Positions 1-9,817 of a DNA stretch of 64,000 bases are shown here, one piece after another (the first letter of the stretch is position 1; each line of letters starts with the position of its first letter). A model generated the notes under the pieces. The model had not been told where the DNA came from. It did not search any database and saw nothing but the letters and a program-made list of their open reading frames with translations. The DNA comes from DATARH01 sp035504235 (lineage in GTDB: Bacteria > Pseudomonadota > Alphaproteobacteria > ATCC43930 > CGMCC-115725), in the NCBI GenBank assembly GCA_035504235.1, contig DATJSH010000281.1, positions 1-64,000 on the forward strand. The letters run 5' to 3'. The position numbers and the translations under genes were made by a program.

Positions 1-1
1 G

Positions 2-478
2 GTCAAGGCGCGCGCCCAAAAAGGCGTGCCGGTCTTGGGCATCTGCAACGGCTTCCAGGTGCTGACCGAGGCCGGGATGCTGCCCGGCGCGCTGCTCGCC
101 AACCGCACGCTCTCGTTTATCTGCCGCGACGTTCATCTGCGGGTCGAGACCTCGCAGACCCTATTCACCTGCGGCTACGAGATGGGTCAGGCGATCCGCG
201 TGCCCGTGGCGCATGGCGAGGGCAATTACACCGCCGATCCCGAAACCCTCGACCGGCTTGAGGACGAAGGCCGCGTCGCGTTCCGCTACTGCAGCGCCGA
301 GGGCGAATTGACCGACGAGGGCAATGTCAACGGTTCGGCCCGAGCGATCGCCGGCATCCTCAACGAGACCCGCACTGTGCTCGGCATGATGCCGCACCCG
401 GAAAACGTGACCGACCCGCTGTTGGGCGGCACCGACGGGCAAGGGCTTTTCGACGGCATCGTCAGTGCGCTGCGATAG
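2..478 (+). CDS. purQ: Phosphoribosylformylglycinamidine synthase, glutaminase subunit PurQ (5' end missing)
   Basis: PurQ hydrolyses glutamine and passes ammonia to PurL to convert FGAR to FGAM in purine synthesis. The reading frame is open to the left edge, so the N-terminus lies outside the window. The internal GTG at 26 is not a start, because family sequence (KARAQKGVPV) precedes it. Seen: the nucleophile elbow GICNGFQ with the catalytic Cys, and near the C-terminus the HPEN motif carrying the catalytic His. The protein ends FDGIVSALR, as usual for the family. purL follows after an 80 bp palindromic repeat, the usual purQ-purL pairing. Identity is secure; only the missing start limits the entry. 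Confidence 0.95.
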   Translation, partial: VKARAQKGVPVLGICNGFQVLTEAGMLPGALLANRTLSFICRDVHLRVETSQTLFTCGYEMGQAIRVPVAHGEGNYTADPETLDRLEDEGRVAFRYCSAEGELTDEGNVNGSARAIAGILNETRTVLGMMPHPENVTDPLLGGTDGQGLFDGIVSALR

Positions 479-485
479 CCGCTGC

Positions 486-558
486 CATTGCGAGGCGCCG
501 CAGGCGCCGCGGCAATCTCGGTGCGCATCGGGCACGAGATTGCTTCGCTGCGCTCGCA

Positions 559-561
<3 letters not shown>
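486..561. repeat. Palindromic intergenic repeat (CATTGCGAG family), copy 1
   Basis: Outer arms CATTGCGAG (486-494) and CTCGCAATG (553-561) are exact inverted repeats. Inner arms GCAATCTCG (512-520) and CGAGATTGC (535-543) form a second hairpin. The right outer arm contains the ATG of purL at 559-561. A second, longer copy lies at 61425-61517. The layout is that of the small palindromic repeats scattered through alphaproteobacterial genomes. Confidence 0.85.
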
Positions 562-2760
<2,199 letters not shown>

Positions 2761-2762
2761 CG

Positions 2763-2999
2763 ATGGCGATGGACGCGGTGACGATCGAGCGTCTCATCAA
2801 GGATGGACTGCCGGGCGCGCAGGTCTCGATCGAGGATTTGCGCGGCGATGGCGACCACTATGCCGCCACCGTCGTCTCCGAGGCGTTTCGCGGCAAGAGC
2901 CGCGTGCAGCAGCACCAGATGGTGTATCAGGCGCTGCGCGGCCGGATGGGCAACGAACTTCATGCGCTCGCCCTGCAAACGAGTGCTCCAGCGGACTAG
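2763..2999 (+). CDS. bolA: BolA/IbaG-family protein
   Basis: This is a 78 aa BolA-like protein. The family partners monothiol glutaredoxins in [2Fe-2S] cluster handling and iron sensing. Seen: the signature stretch FRGKSRVQQHQMVYQAL with its conserved His, followed by HALALQT, the usual end of short BolA proteins. It starts 2 bp after purL, with a weak GGGG upstream, so it is probably co-transcribed with it. The glutaredoxin gene follows 17 bp later. The BolA-Grx4 neighbour pair supports joint Fe-S function. Which BolA subtype (BolA or IbaG/YrbA) cannot be decided by eye. Confidence 0.9.
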   Translation: MAMDAVTIERLIKDGLPGAQVSIEDLRGDGDHYAATVVSEAFRGKSRVQQHQMVYQALRGRMGNELHALALQTSAPAD

Positions 3000-3016
3000 G
3001 ACGAAGCGAGGATCAT

Positions 3017-3349
3017 ATGGACATCACCACCCACGACCGCATCCGCCAGCAGGTTACCGACAATCCCGTCGTGCTGTTCATGAAGGGCACGCCCGTCTTC
3101 CCGCAATGCGGGTTCTCCGCGACGGTGGTGCAGATCCTGTCGCATCTCGGCGTCAAGTTCAAAGGCATCGATGTGCTGTCTGACGGCTCGGTGCGCGAAG
3201 GCATCAAGGAATTTTCGTCGTGGCCGACGATCCCTCAGCTTTACGTCAAGGGCGAGTTCGTCGGCGGCTGCGACATCGTTCGCGAGATGTTCGAGACCGG
3301 CGAACTGCAGCAGATGTTCGAGGAAAAGGGCGTCGTCGTCCGGGCCTAG
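3017..3349 (+). CDS. grxD: Monothiol glutaredoxin, Grx4 type
   Basis: This 110 aa CGFS-type glutaredoxin is predicted to bind and transfer [2Fe-2S] clusters with glutathione, usually with BolA. Seen: the active-site motif PQCGFS with Cys at about residue 31, the WPTIPQLYVKGEFVGGCDI segment (cis-Pro and GSH-binding loop), and an N-terminal segment TDNPVVLFMKGTP characteristic of Grx4. It sits directly after bolA in the same orientation, and the pair is a recurrent functional unit. The start ATG at 3017 is preceded by an AGCGAGGATCAT stretch that can serve as ribosome binding site. About 170 bp of non-coding sequence follows before rpsF. Confidence 0.96.
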   Translation: MDITTHDRIRQQVTDNPVVLFMKGTPVFPQCGFSATVVQILSHLGVKFKGIDVLSDGSVREGIKEFSSWPTIPQLYVKGEFVGGCDIVREMFETGELQQMFEEKGVVVRA

Positions 3350-3393
3350 TCCCGCCCCTTCCCGCGCCGCCTGCCAAGCAAAGCAGGCGTGCC

Positions 3394-3421
3394 TTGCACC
3401 GCGATCGCATTTCCGTATAGT
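3394..3421 (+). promoter_or_regulatory. Candidate sigma-70-type promoter for rpsF-rpsR-rplI
   Basis: A -35-like TTGCAC (3394-3399) and a -10-like TATAGT (3416-3421) are separated by 16 bp. They lie about 100 bp upstream of the rpsF ATG in the gap between grxD and rpsF, where a ribosomal-protein promoter is expected. This is pattern recognition only; no start site is known. Confidence 0.5.
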
Positions 3422-3521
3422 GCCGCGCTCCCTTGCCGGCCCAAAGGCACGATGTCCTTGGCGCCGGCTCGGCCCGGCCGGCAATTGTGCTCCGGGCCAA
3501 TCAGCCACAAGGGGTTCGTCT

Positions 3522-4001
3522 ATGCCGCTCTACGAGAATGTCTTTATCGCGCGCCAGGACATATCCGGCGCCCAGGTCGACACCCTCGCCGACCAGTTCA
3601 CTCAGCTCATTTCCGAGCAGGGCGGTGAGGTCAAGAAGCGCGAGAACTGGGGCCTGCGCAACCTCGCCTATCGCATGAACAAGAACCGCAAAGGCCACTA
3701 CGTGCTCTTCAACATCGATGCGCCGGCGCCGGCCATCGCCGAGCTCGAGCGCACGATGCGCATCAACGAGGACGTCCTGCGCTACCTGACGATCCGGGTC
3801 GATGAGCTGGAAGAGGGCCCATCGCCGGTCATGCTCAACCGCGGCGGCCGCGAGGATCGGCCGCGCCGCGACCGCTATGACGACCGTGGACGCGACGACC
3901 GCGATGACCGTGCGCGCGATGACCGCCCCCGCGATGACCGTCCCCGCGATGACCGTCCGCGCGACGAGGATCGCGGCGCGCGTGAAGCGGTGGAGGCCTA
4001 A
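3522..4001 (+). CDS. rpsF: 30S ribosomal protein bS6
   Basis: Small-subunit protein S6, which binds 16S rRNA as a pair with S18. Seen: the N-terminus MPLYENVFIARQDIS, the core KRENWGLRNLAYRMNKNRKGHYV, and the closing strand VLRYLTIRVDELEEG. The protein has 159 aa; the extra length is an acidic-basic tail of Arg/Asp repeats (about residues 110-150) encoded by 15-bp tandem units. The start at 3522 matches the family. A longer open frame upstream has no homology to S6. rpsR follows with no gap (TAAATG) and rplI 12 bp later, the classic operon. Confidence 0.97.
   Translation: MPLYENVFIARQDISGAQVDTLADQFTQLISEQGGEVKKRENWGLRNLAYRMNKNRKGHYVLFNIDAPAPAIAELERTMRINEDVLRYLTIRVDELEEGPSPVMLNRGGREDRPRRDRYDDRGRDDRDDRARDDRPRDDRPRDDRPRDEDRGAREAVEA
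3900..3959 (+). repeat. 15-bp tandem repeat inside rpsF
   Basis: Four consecutive 15-bp units of the type CGCGATGACCGTCCC begin at 3900, 3915, 3930 and 3945, with a degenerate fifth unit after 3960. Each encodes the pentapeptide A/P-RDDR in the S6 C-terminal tail. The period is a multiple of three, so copy-number change would keep the frame. Confidence 0.85.
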
Positions 4002-4283
4002 ATGGAAAGCCAAACCGGATCCGGCCAGGGCCGCCAGGAGGGCCGCCAGGCCGCCGCCGCGCGACGCCCGTTCTTCCGCCGGCGCAAATCCTGTCCGTTC
4101 TCGGGGCCGAACGCGCCCAAGATCGACTACAAGGACGTGCGCCTCTTGCAGCGCTTCATCTCCGAGCGCGGCAAGATCGTGCCGAGCCGCATCACCGCGG
4201 TTTCGACCAAGAAGCAGCGCGAGTTGTCGCGCGCCATCAAGCGGGCCCGTTTTCTTGGCCTCTTGCCGTACATGGTCCAGTAA
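4002..4283 (+). CDS. rpsR: 30S ribosomal protein bS18
   Basis: A 93 aa small-subunit protein that sits beside S6 on 16S rRNA. Seen: RRPFFRRRKSCPFSG, the IDYKDVRLLQRFISERGKIVPSRITA core, and KKQRELSRAIKRARFLGLLPY, all hallmarks of bS18. The N-terminus has a Gln/Gly/Arg/Ala-rich extension of about 20 residues. Its ATG directly follows the rpsF stop, which implies translational coupling. rplI follows after 12 bp with a GGAG ribosome binding site. Confidence 0.97.
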   Translation: MESQTGSGQGRQEGRQAAAARRPFFRRRKSCPFSGPNAPKIDYKDVRLLQRFISERGKIVPSRITAVSTKKQRELSRAIKRARFLGLLPYMVQ

Positions 4284-4295
4284 GGAGCGCCGGCG

Positions 4296-4841
4296 ATGAT
4301 CGAACTGATCCTCCTCGAGCGCGTCGAAAAGCTCGGCCAGATGGGGCAGCGCGTGAGGGTGCGCCCCGGCTATGCGCGCAACTATCTGCTGCCGCAGAAA
4401 AAGGCGCTGCGCGCGACCGAGGCCAACCTCGCCTATTTCGAGACGCAACGCGTCCAGCTCGAGGCCAACAATCTGGCCCGCAAGAACGACGCGGGCCAGG
4501 TCGCCGAAAAGCTCGAAGGCGTGAGTGTCGTGCTGATCCGTCAGGCGGGCGAAAGCGGCCAGCTTTACGGTTCGGTGTCGTCGCGCGACATCGCCGACGC
4601 CGTGACCGAAGCCGGCTTCACCGTCGATCGCCAGCAGATCGTCCTCGACCGGCCGATCAAGACCCTCGGCCTGCACCCGGTTCGCGTGATGCTCCACCCG
4701 GAGGTTGCGGTCACCGTGACCGCCAATATCGCGCAATCGGCCGAGGCGGCCGAGATGCAAAAGGCCGGCCTCAATCCGCTCGCCGAGCCGGAGGAAGAAG
4801 ACGAGGCGCCCGCCGAAGAAGAGCCGAGCGCCACGGCCTAG
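4296..4841 (+). CDS. rplI: 50S ribosomal protein bL9
   Basis: Large-subunit protein L9. Seen: the N-terminal domain MIELILLERVEKLGQMGQ..VRPGYARNYLLPQKKA, a long connecting helix, and the C-terminal domain with LYGSVSSRDIADAV and LDRPIKTLGLHPV. At 181 aa it is longer than the E. coli protein because of an acidic tail (EPEEEDEAPAEEEPSATA), common in alphaproteobacteria. It is the last gene of the rpsF-rpsR-rplI operon. About 100 bp of intergenic DNA with a palindrome follows before cfa. Confidence 0.97.
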   Translation: MIELILLERVEKLGQMGQRVRVRPGYARNYLLPQKKALRATEANLAYFETQRVQLEANNLARKNDAGQVAEKLEGVSVVLIRQAGESGQLYGSVSSRDIADAVTEAGFTVDRQQIVLDRPIKTLGLHPVRVMLHPEVAVTVTANIAQSAEAAEMQKAGLNPLAEPEEEDEAPAEEEPSATA

Positions 4842-4911
4842 CCTGACGGAGCATCCACGACGGGCTGTTCCCCTTCGCCTATGCGCTTGTTTTAGGCCGC
4901 GGAACCTCCAA

Positions 4912-4936
4912 TAATATCTCCTGTTTCTGAAACAGG
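4912..4936 (+). promoter_or_regulatory. Candidate -10 element and 17-bp palindromic operator upstream of cfa
   Basis: CCTGTTTC-T-GAAACAGG (4920-4936) is a perfect inverted repeat with a single central base, ending 9 bp before the cfa ATG at 4946. A -10-like TAATAT lies just upstream (4912-4917), with a weak TTGTTT 19 bp before it. The palindrome therefore covers the expected transcription start, a typical place for a repressor site. As RNA it would be a small hairpin next to the start codon. Confidence 0.45.
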
Positions 4937-4945
4937 GCCCGTTTG

Positions 4946-6175
4946 ATGCTATTGGCGCGGCTGCTTCCCGGGATCATTCGCATCGGTCGGCTCGAGCTGA
5001 TCGACGCGGCTGGCCGCCGTCATGTCGTTGCCGGCTCGCCGGGACCTTCGGTGACCGTCAGGCTGCGCGACCGTGCGCTCCACCGGAAGCTTGTCATCAA
5101 CCCGCGGCTGCACGTGCCGGAAGCCTACATGGACGGTACGCTGACGATCGAACAGGGTGGCATCTACGACCTGATCGAGCTGCTCGTTCGCAACGACGAG
5201 CTGATGACGGGCGACAGCAAGCTGTGGCGGTTCCTCGGCCGGGCCCAGCGGCTCACGCGGCGGCTGCATCAGTACAACCCGGTCGCCAAGTCGCGTGCCA
5301 ATGTCGCGCATCACTACGATTTGTCGGACCAGCTTTACGAGCTGTTCCTCGACCGTGACCGGCAATATTCCTGCGCCTATTTCCTCAGCCCCGACGACGA
5401 TATCGACACTGCGCAGCTCAACAAGCGGCGGCATATCGCGTCGAAGCTCTTGATCCGGCCGGGAATTAAAGTGCTCGACATCGGCTGCGGCTGGGGCGGG
5501 CTGGCGCTTTATCTGGCGAGCGAATGCGGCGCCGACGTGACCGGGCTGACGCTCTCCACCGAACAGCTCAAGGTCGCGCAGCGCCGCGCCGCTCAGGCCG
5601 GCCTTTCCGACCGCGTGCGCTTCCACCTCCGCGACTATCGTGAGGAACGGGGGCAGTACGACCGCATCGTTTCGGTCGGCATGTTCGAGCATGTCGGGGT
5701 TGTCCAGTATCCGACCTTCTTCGCGCAGGTGCGCGACCTGCTCAAGCCGGACGGCGTGGCGCTGCTGCATTCGATCGGACGCAGCGACGGCCCCGGCACG
5801 ACCAACCCTTGGCTGCGAAAGTACATTTTCCCCGGTGGCTATTCGCCGGCGATCTCCGAGGTGGTGCCGCGGATAGAAGAGGCTCGCCTTTGGGTCACCG
5901 ACATCGAGGTGCTCCGCCTGCATTACGCGGAGACATTGCGAGCTTGGCGCCAGCGCTTCCTTCAGCACCGCGAGGAGGTGTTGAAGCTCTATGACGAGCG
6001 CTTTTGCCGGATGTGGGAAACTTATCTCGTCGGCTCCGAAATGGCCTTCCGCTATGCCGGACATCTGGTGATGCAAATCCAGATGACGAAGGCGGTCGAT
6101 ACCATTCCCATCACCCGCGATTACATGTTCGACTGGGAACGCACCCATCGGGCGGCCGACGATCGCGCAGCGTGA
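4946..6175 (+). CDS. cfa: Cyclopropane-fatty-acyl-phospholipid synthase-like methyltransferase
   Basis: Predicted SAM-dependent enzyme that adds a methylene bridge to unsaturated acyl chains of membrane phospholipids. Seen in 409 aa: an N-terminal lipid-binding region (to about residue 115), NVAHHYDLSDQLYELFLD, the YSCAYF motif, SAM motif VLDIGCGWGG (176-185), DYRE, MFEHVG, and the C-terminal WRQRF / MWETYL region, all as in the CFA family. ATG 4946 was chosen over the TTG one codon earlier. A perfect palindrome sits immediately upstream and may control expression. Cyclopropanation against another methylation of unsaturated lipids cannot be told by eye. Confidence 0.88.
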   Translation: MLLARLLPGIIRIGRLELIDAAGRRHVVAGSPGPSVTVRLRDRALHRKLVINPRLHVPEAYMDGTLTIEQGGIYDLIELLVRNDELMTGDSKLWRFLGRAQRLTRRLHQYNPVAKSRANVAHHYDLSDQLYELFLDRDRQYSCAYFLSPDDDIDTAQLNKRRHIASKLLIRPGIKVLDIGCGWGGLALYLASECGADVTGLTLSTEQLKVAQRRAAQAGLSDRVRFHLRDYREERGQYDRIVSVGMFEHVGVVQYPTFFAQVRDLLKPDGVALLHSIGRSDGPGTTNPWLRKYIFPGGYSPAISEVVPRIEEARLWVTDIEVLRLHYAETLRAWRQRFLQHREEVLKLYDERFCRMWETYLVGSEMAFRYAGHLVMQIQMTKAVDTIPITRDYMFDWERTHRAADDRAA

Positions 6176-6217
6176 GGGCAAGCCTCTGATTCGCCTCCGA
6201 TAGCGAGTACGTCCCCG

Positions 6218-6226
6218 TTATCCACA
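6218..6226 (+). promoter_or_regulatory. Perfect DnaA box upstream of dnaB
   Basis: TTATCCACA matches the canonical high-affinity DnaA box exactly. It lies 55 bp upstream of the dnaB start codon in the 106 bp cfa-dnaB gap. No cluster of boxes or AT-rich unwinding element is present, so this is more likely a regulatory site than an origin. Confidence 0.5.
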
Positions 6227-6281
6227 CTATTCGAGCCTCGATTTAGCCGCCGGCAGGAGCCCACGGTGGTATTCTCGGGCC

Positions 6282-7802
6282 ATGCAATCCGCCGTCACCT
6301 GGATCGCCCCGTTCCGCGAGCCCGAGCCCGAGCCGACCCGGCCGCCGCCCAGCAACACCGAGGCCGAGCAGGCGCTGTTAGGCGCCATCTTTGTTAACAA
6401 TCTCGCGCATAGCCGGGTCGCCGATTTCCTCTTGCCCGAGCATTTCAGTTTCGCGGTGCATGGGCGCATCTACGAGGCGATCTGCAAGCTGATCGACCGG
6501 GGGCAGGTCGCCGACCCGACCACGCTGAAAAACCAGTTCGAGCACGATGCCACACTCGCCGAGGTGGGCGGGGCGCAATACCTGACGCAGCTCGCCAAAT
6601 CAGCCGTAACCATCATCAATGCCGGCGATTACGGCCGCCGCATCCACGATCTGCATATGCGCCGTCAGTTGATCGACCTTGGCCAGGACATGGTCAACGA
6701 GGCGCACGAGCACGACATCGACGACCCCGCCATCGCGCAGATCGAGCGGGCCGAGCAGCGGCTCTATGACCTTGCCAGCACCGGCCAGGCGGAAGGTGGA
6801 CCTCAGCAGTTCCACACCGCGTTGACGACCGCGATCTATGCGGCCGAGGCAGCTTTCAAGCGGGATGGCCGCACCGTTGGGGTCGCTACTGGGTTCACGA
6901 ATCTCGACAAGAAGCTCGGTGGGCTGCATCCGTCAGATTTGATTATTGCCGCCGGCCGTCCTGGCATGGGCAAGACCTCGTTTGCCACCAACATCGCCTT
7001 CAATGCTGCCAAAGCCTATGTTGCCGGTGTCGGGGCCAACGGCCAGAAAATTGCGCAAGACGGCGCGGTGATTGGTTTTTTCTCGTTGGAGATGTCGGCT
7101 GAGCAACTGGCGACGCGCATCCTCGCCGAAGAAAGCGGTGTATCCTCTGATCGCATTCGGCGTGGCGATGTAGGGCGAGAAGACTTCGATAAATTCGTCG
7201 CCGCAAGCCAGCGGTTAGCGTCACTGCCGCTGTATATCGACGATACACCGGCGCTGTCTGTCGGGGCGCTGCGCACCCGCGCGCGACGGCTTAAAAGACA
7301 GCAGGGTTTGGGCCTCATAGTCGTTGATTATCTTCAGCTGATGCGACCATCCGGGGGAGCAAGGGCTCAAGAGAATCGCGTCCAAGAAATTTCGGATATA
7401 ACTCGCGGTCTCAAGGCAATCGCGAAAGAGCTCGAGGTACCGGTGCTCGCGCTGTCGCAATTGTCGCGCGCCGTCGAGCAGCGCGAAGACAAGCGGCCGC
7501 AGCTCGCCGATCTGCGTGAGTCCGGGTCGATCGAGCAGGATGCAGACGTCGTCATGTTTATCTTTCGCGAAGAATACTATAAAAATCGGGATCCAATACG
7601 AGGAGAAAAGCAAACTCAAGAACAATTTACCAAAGAAATTGAAGACTGGCGAGCATTAATGGAGAAAATCACTGGCATTGCGGAAATTATTATAGCTAAG
7701 CAACGACACGGACCGGTTGGAACCGTCAGGCTTCATTTTGAACCACAAACCACAAAGTTCGATAATTTAGCCGAGAACGATAGCCTGCCGGAGGCGTATT
7801 AG
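6282..7802 (+). CDS. dnaB: Replicative DNA helicase DnaB
   Basis: Hexameric helicase that unwinds DNA at the replication fork and recruits primase. Seen in 506 aa: N-terminal domain beginning PPSNTEAEQALLGAIF, Walker A GRPGMGKTS (225-233), the FFSLEMSAEQLATRILAE block, IVVDYLQLM (Walker B), ALSQLSRAVEQREDKRPQLADLRESGSIEQDAD, and the late KQRHGPVGTV motif. A short insert (VAGVGANGQKIAQDG) follows Walker A, as in other alphaproteobacterial DnaBs. Base composition drops sharply in the 3' part (about 42% G+C over 7561-7800 by hand count), but the frame and motifs are intact. A perfect DnaA box lies upstream. Confidence 0.97.
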   Translation: MQSAVTWIAPFREPEPEPTRPPPSNTEAEQALLGAIFVNNLAHSRVADFLLPEHFSFAVHGRIYEAICKLIDRGQVADPTTLKNQFEHDATLAEVGGAQYLTQLAKSAVTIINAGDYGRRIHDLHMRRQLIDLGQDMVNEAHEHDIDDPAIAQIERAEQRLYDLASTGQAEGGPQQFHTALTTAIYAAEAAFKRDGRTVGVATGFTNLDKKLGGLHPSDLIIAAGRPGMGKTSFATNIAFNAAKAYVAGVGANGQKIAQDGAVIGFFSLEMSAEQLATRILAEESGVSSDRIRRGDVGREDFDKFVAASQRLASLPLYIDDTPALSVGALRTRARRLKRQQGLGLIVVDYLQLMRPSGGARAQENRVQEISDITRGLKAIAKELEVPVLALSQLSRAVEQREDKRPQLADLRESGSIEQDADVVMFIFREEYYKNRDPIRGEKQTQEQFTKEIEDWRALMEKITGIAEIIIAKQRHGPVGTVRLHFEPQTTKFDNLAENDSLPEAY

Positions 7803-7834
7803 AATAAATTGCTCCGACACAAACTCCACTCGTT

Positions 7835-7896
7835 CGTCATGCCCGGACTTGTTCCGGGCATCCGCGTGGATGGCCGGGACAAACCCGGCCATGACG
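7835..7896. repeat. Palindromic intergenic repeat (CGTCATG family)
   Basis: Outer arms CGTCATG and CATGACG bound two internal hairpins, GCCCGGACTTGTTCCGGGC and GGCCGGGACAAACCCGGCC. It lies between dnaB and alr and could act as a transcription terminator on either strand. It is of a kind widely dispersed in alphaproteobacterial intergenic DNA. Confidence 0.8.
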
Positions 7897-7925
7897 TAAT
7901 TGAGTGAATTGGGTGTTCTAAGCCC

Positions 7926-9044
7926 ATGCGTTCCGACCCCGCGACCCGCGCCGGCGCCATTCTCGAGATCGATCTCGGCGCGGTCGTCGCCAATTGGCGG
8001 CTGCTCGCGGCGAAGGCCGCGCCCGCCGCTTGCGCCGCGGTGGTCAAGGCCAACGGCTACGGGCTCGGCGCGGCGCCGGTCGCGCGCGCCCTGTCGAGCG
8101 CCGGCTGCCGCCGGTTTTTTGTAGCGACGCTCGACGAAGGCATCGCCTTGCGCGCGGCGCTGGGCGAGGAGCCGCGGATCGCGGTCTTCAGCGGCCCGCT
8201 GCCCGGCTCGGCGCCGGAGTTTGTCGCACCGCGGCTGACGCCGGTGCTCAACGATCCCGGCCAGATCGAGGCCTGGGCCGCGCTCGCGGCGGCCGGCAAG
8301 CCCAGCCCGATCATCCATCTCGACACCGGACTGTCCCGGCTCGGCCTGTCGGCGGCAGAGTTCGAGGATTGCCTCGATCGCATCGCGGCGATGGGCGCGA
8401 GCGCGCTCATCAGCCACCTCGCCTGCGCCGAGACGCCGGCGCACCCGCTCAATGCCGAACAGCACGTCTGCTTTGTCGCCGCGCGACAGCGCCTGCCAGC
8501 AGTGGAGGCAAGCCTTGCCGCCTCGTCCGGCATCTTTCTCGGCTCTGCGTTCCATTTCGACCTGGTGCGGCCGGGCGCCGCGCTCTATGGCGTCAATCCA
8601 TACCCCGGCGCGGTCAATCCGATGCGGCCGGTCATTCGTCTCGCCGCGAAAATCGTCCAGGTGCGCAAAATTGACAGGGGAAAATCAATTGGTTACGGTG
8701 CCGCGCACATCATGGACGGGCCAGGATTGTTGGCAACAGCGGCAATAGGTTACGCCGATGGCTGGCCGCGTTCGCTGAGCCGCCGCGGGTGCGGCTGGCT
8801 CGCCGGGGAGCGGGTGCCGCTGCTCGGCCGGCTGTCGATGGACCTCGCGACGTTCGACGTGTCGACGGTGTCCCCTGCCGAGCTTTATCCCGGCAACATG
8901 ATCGAGTTGATCGGCGAGCATTACGGGGTCGACGATGCCGCCGCCGATGCCGGGACCATTGGCTACGAGATCCTGACCGCGCTCGGCGCCCGCTATCACC
9001 GCATCTATCGCGACGCCCCCGGCGACAGTAAGACAGCCGAATGA
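7926..9044 (+). CDS. alr: Alanine racemase
   Basis: PLP enzyme that makes D-alanine for peptidoglycan. Seen in 372 aa: the N-terminal strand AILEIDLGAVVANWRLL, the PLP lysine in AVVKANGYGLG (Lys41), the barrel segment HLDTGLSRLG, RPGAALYGVNP, and SIGYGAAH with the second catalytic Tyr. The C-terminal domain has GRLSMDLATFDVS. The stop overlaps the mlaE start by ATGA, so translation is probably coupled. A palindromic repeat separates it from dnaB. Confidence 0.95.
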   Translation: MRSDPATRAGAILEIDLGAVVANWRLLAAKAAPAACAAVVKANGYGLGAAPVARALSSAGCRRFFVATLDEGIALRAALGEEPRIAVFSGPLPGSAPEFVAPRLTPVLNDPGQIEAWAALAAAGKPSPIIHLDTGLSRLGLSAAEFEDCLDRIAAMGASALISHLACAETPAHPLNAEQHVCFVAARQRLPAVEASLAASSGIFLGSAFHFDLVRPGAALYGVNPYPGAVNPMRPVIRLAAKIVQVRKIDRGKSIGYGAAHIMDGPGLLATAAIGYADGWPRSLSRRGCGWLAGERVPLLGRLSMDLATFDVSTVSPAELYPGNMIELIGEHYGVDDAAADAGTIGYEILTALGARYHRIYRDAPGDSKTAE

Positions 9045-9817
9045 CCGGCTTCCTCGCAAGGGTCGGCGCGACCTTCCTCGGTTTTCTGGCGACGACCGGC
9101 CGGCTCACCGGCTTCGCGCTGATGGGGCTGGTCGGCCTCTTCAGCCCGCCGTTCTACCCGCGGCTGATCCTGCGACAGATCGTCTATATGGGCTACTACT
9201 CGCTGCCGGTTGTCGGACTGACGGCGCTCTTCACCGGGATGGTGCTGGCGCTGCAATCCTATACCGGGTTCAGTCGCTTCAATGCCGAAAGCGCGGTCGC
9301 CACGGTGGTCGTGCTGTCCGTGACCCGCGAGCTGGGGCCGGTCATCGCCGGTCTGATGGTAGCCGGGCGCGTCGGCGCCGCCATGGCGGCCGAGATCGGC
9401 ACGATGCGCGTCACCGACCAGATTGACGCGCTGACGACCTTGTCGACCGACCCTTACCGCTATCTCGTGCTGCCGCGGCTCCTGGCTGGGCTGATCACCA
9501 TGCCCCTCCTGGTCGTCGTCGCCGATATTATCGGCGTTTTCGGCGGCTATCTCGTCAGCACCTACAAGCTCGGTTTCAATGTCGAGAGTTATCTGGTCAG
9601 CACGACTCAGCACCTCGAGACGACGGACGTCGTGTCGGGGTTGGTAAAAGCGGGTGTCTTCGGCTTTATCGTCGCGCTGATGGGCTGCTATCACGGCTAC
9701 CAGTCGCGCGGCGGCGCCGAGGGGGTCGGCCAGGCGACGACCTACGCCGTGGTGTCGGCATCGATCCTGATCCTGGTGACCGATTATCTGCTCACCGCGG
9801 CGCTCTTCGGCGGATGA
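9041..9817 (+). CDS. mlaE: Mla-type ABC transporter permease (MlaE family)
   Basis: Inner-membrane permease predicted to move phospholipids between the membranes with an MCE-domain partner. Seen in 258 aa: a typical MlaE N-terminus, the coupling segment VTRELGPVIAGLMVAGRVGAA and EIGTMRVTDQIDAL, and about five hydrophobic segments. It starts inside the alr stop (ATGA) and overlaps the ATPase gene by 4 bp, so the three are one transcript. No MCE (mlaD) gene follows; radA comes next after a repeat. The substrate-binding partner must lie elsewhere. Confidence 0.92.
   Translation: MTGFLARVGATFLGFLATTGRLTGFALMGLVGLFSPPFYPRLILRQIVYMGYYSLPVVGLTALFTGMVLALQSYTGFSRFNAESAVATVVVLSVTRELGPVIAGLMVAGRVGAAMAAEIGTMRVTDQIDALTTLSTDPYRYLVLPRLLAGLITMPLLVVVADIIGVFGGYLVSTYKLGFNVESYLVSTTQHLETTDVVSGLVKAGVFGFIVALMGCYHGYQSRGGAEGVGQATTYAVVSASILILVTDYLLTAALFGG

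Noticed and set aside
6218..6226. Replication origin at the DnaA box
   Set aside because: Only one box, no AT-rich unwinding region and no dnaA, gidA or parAB genes nearby.
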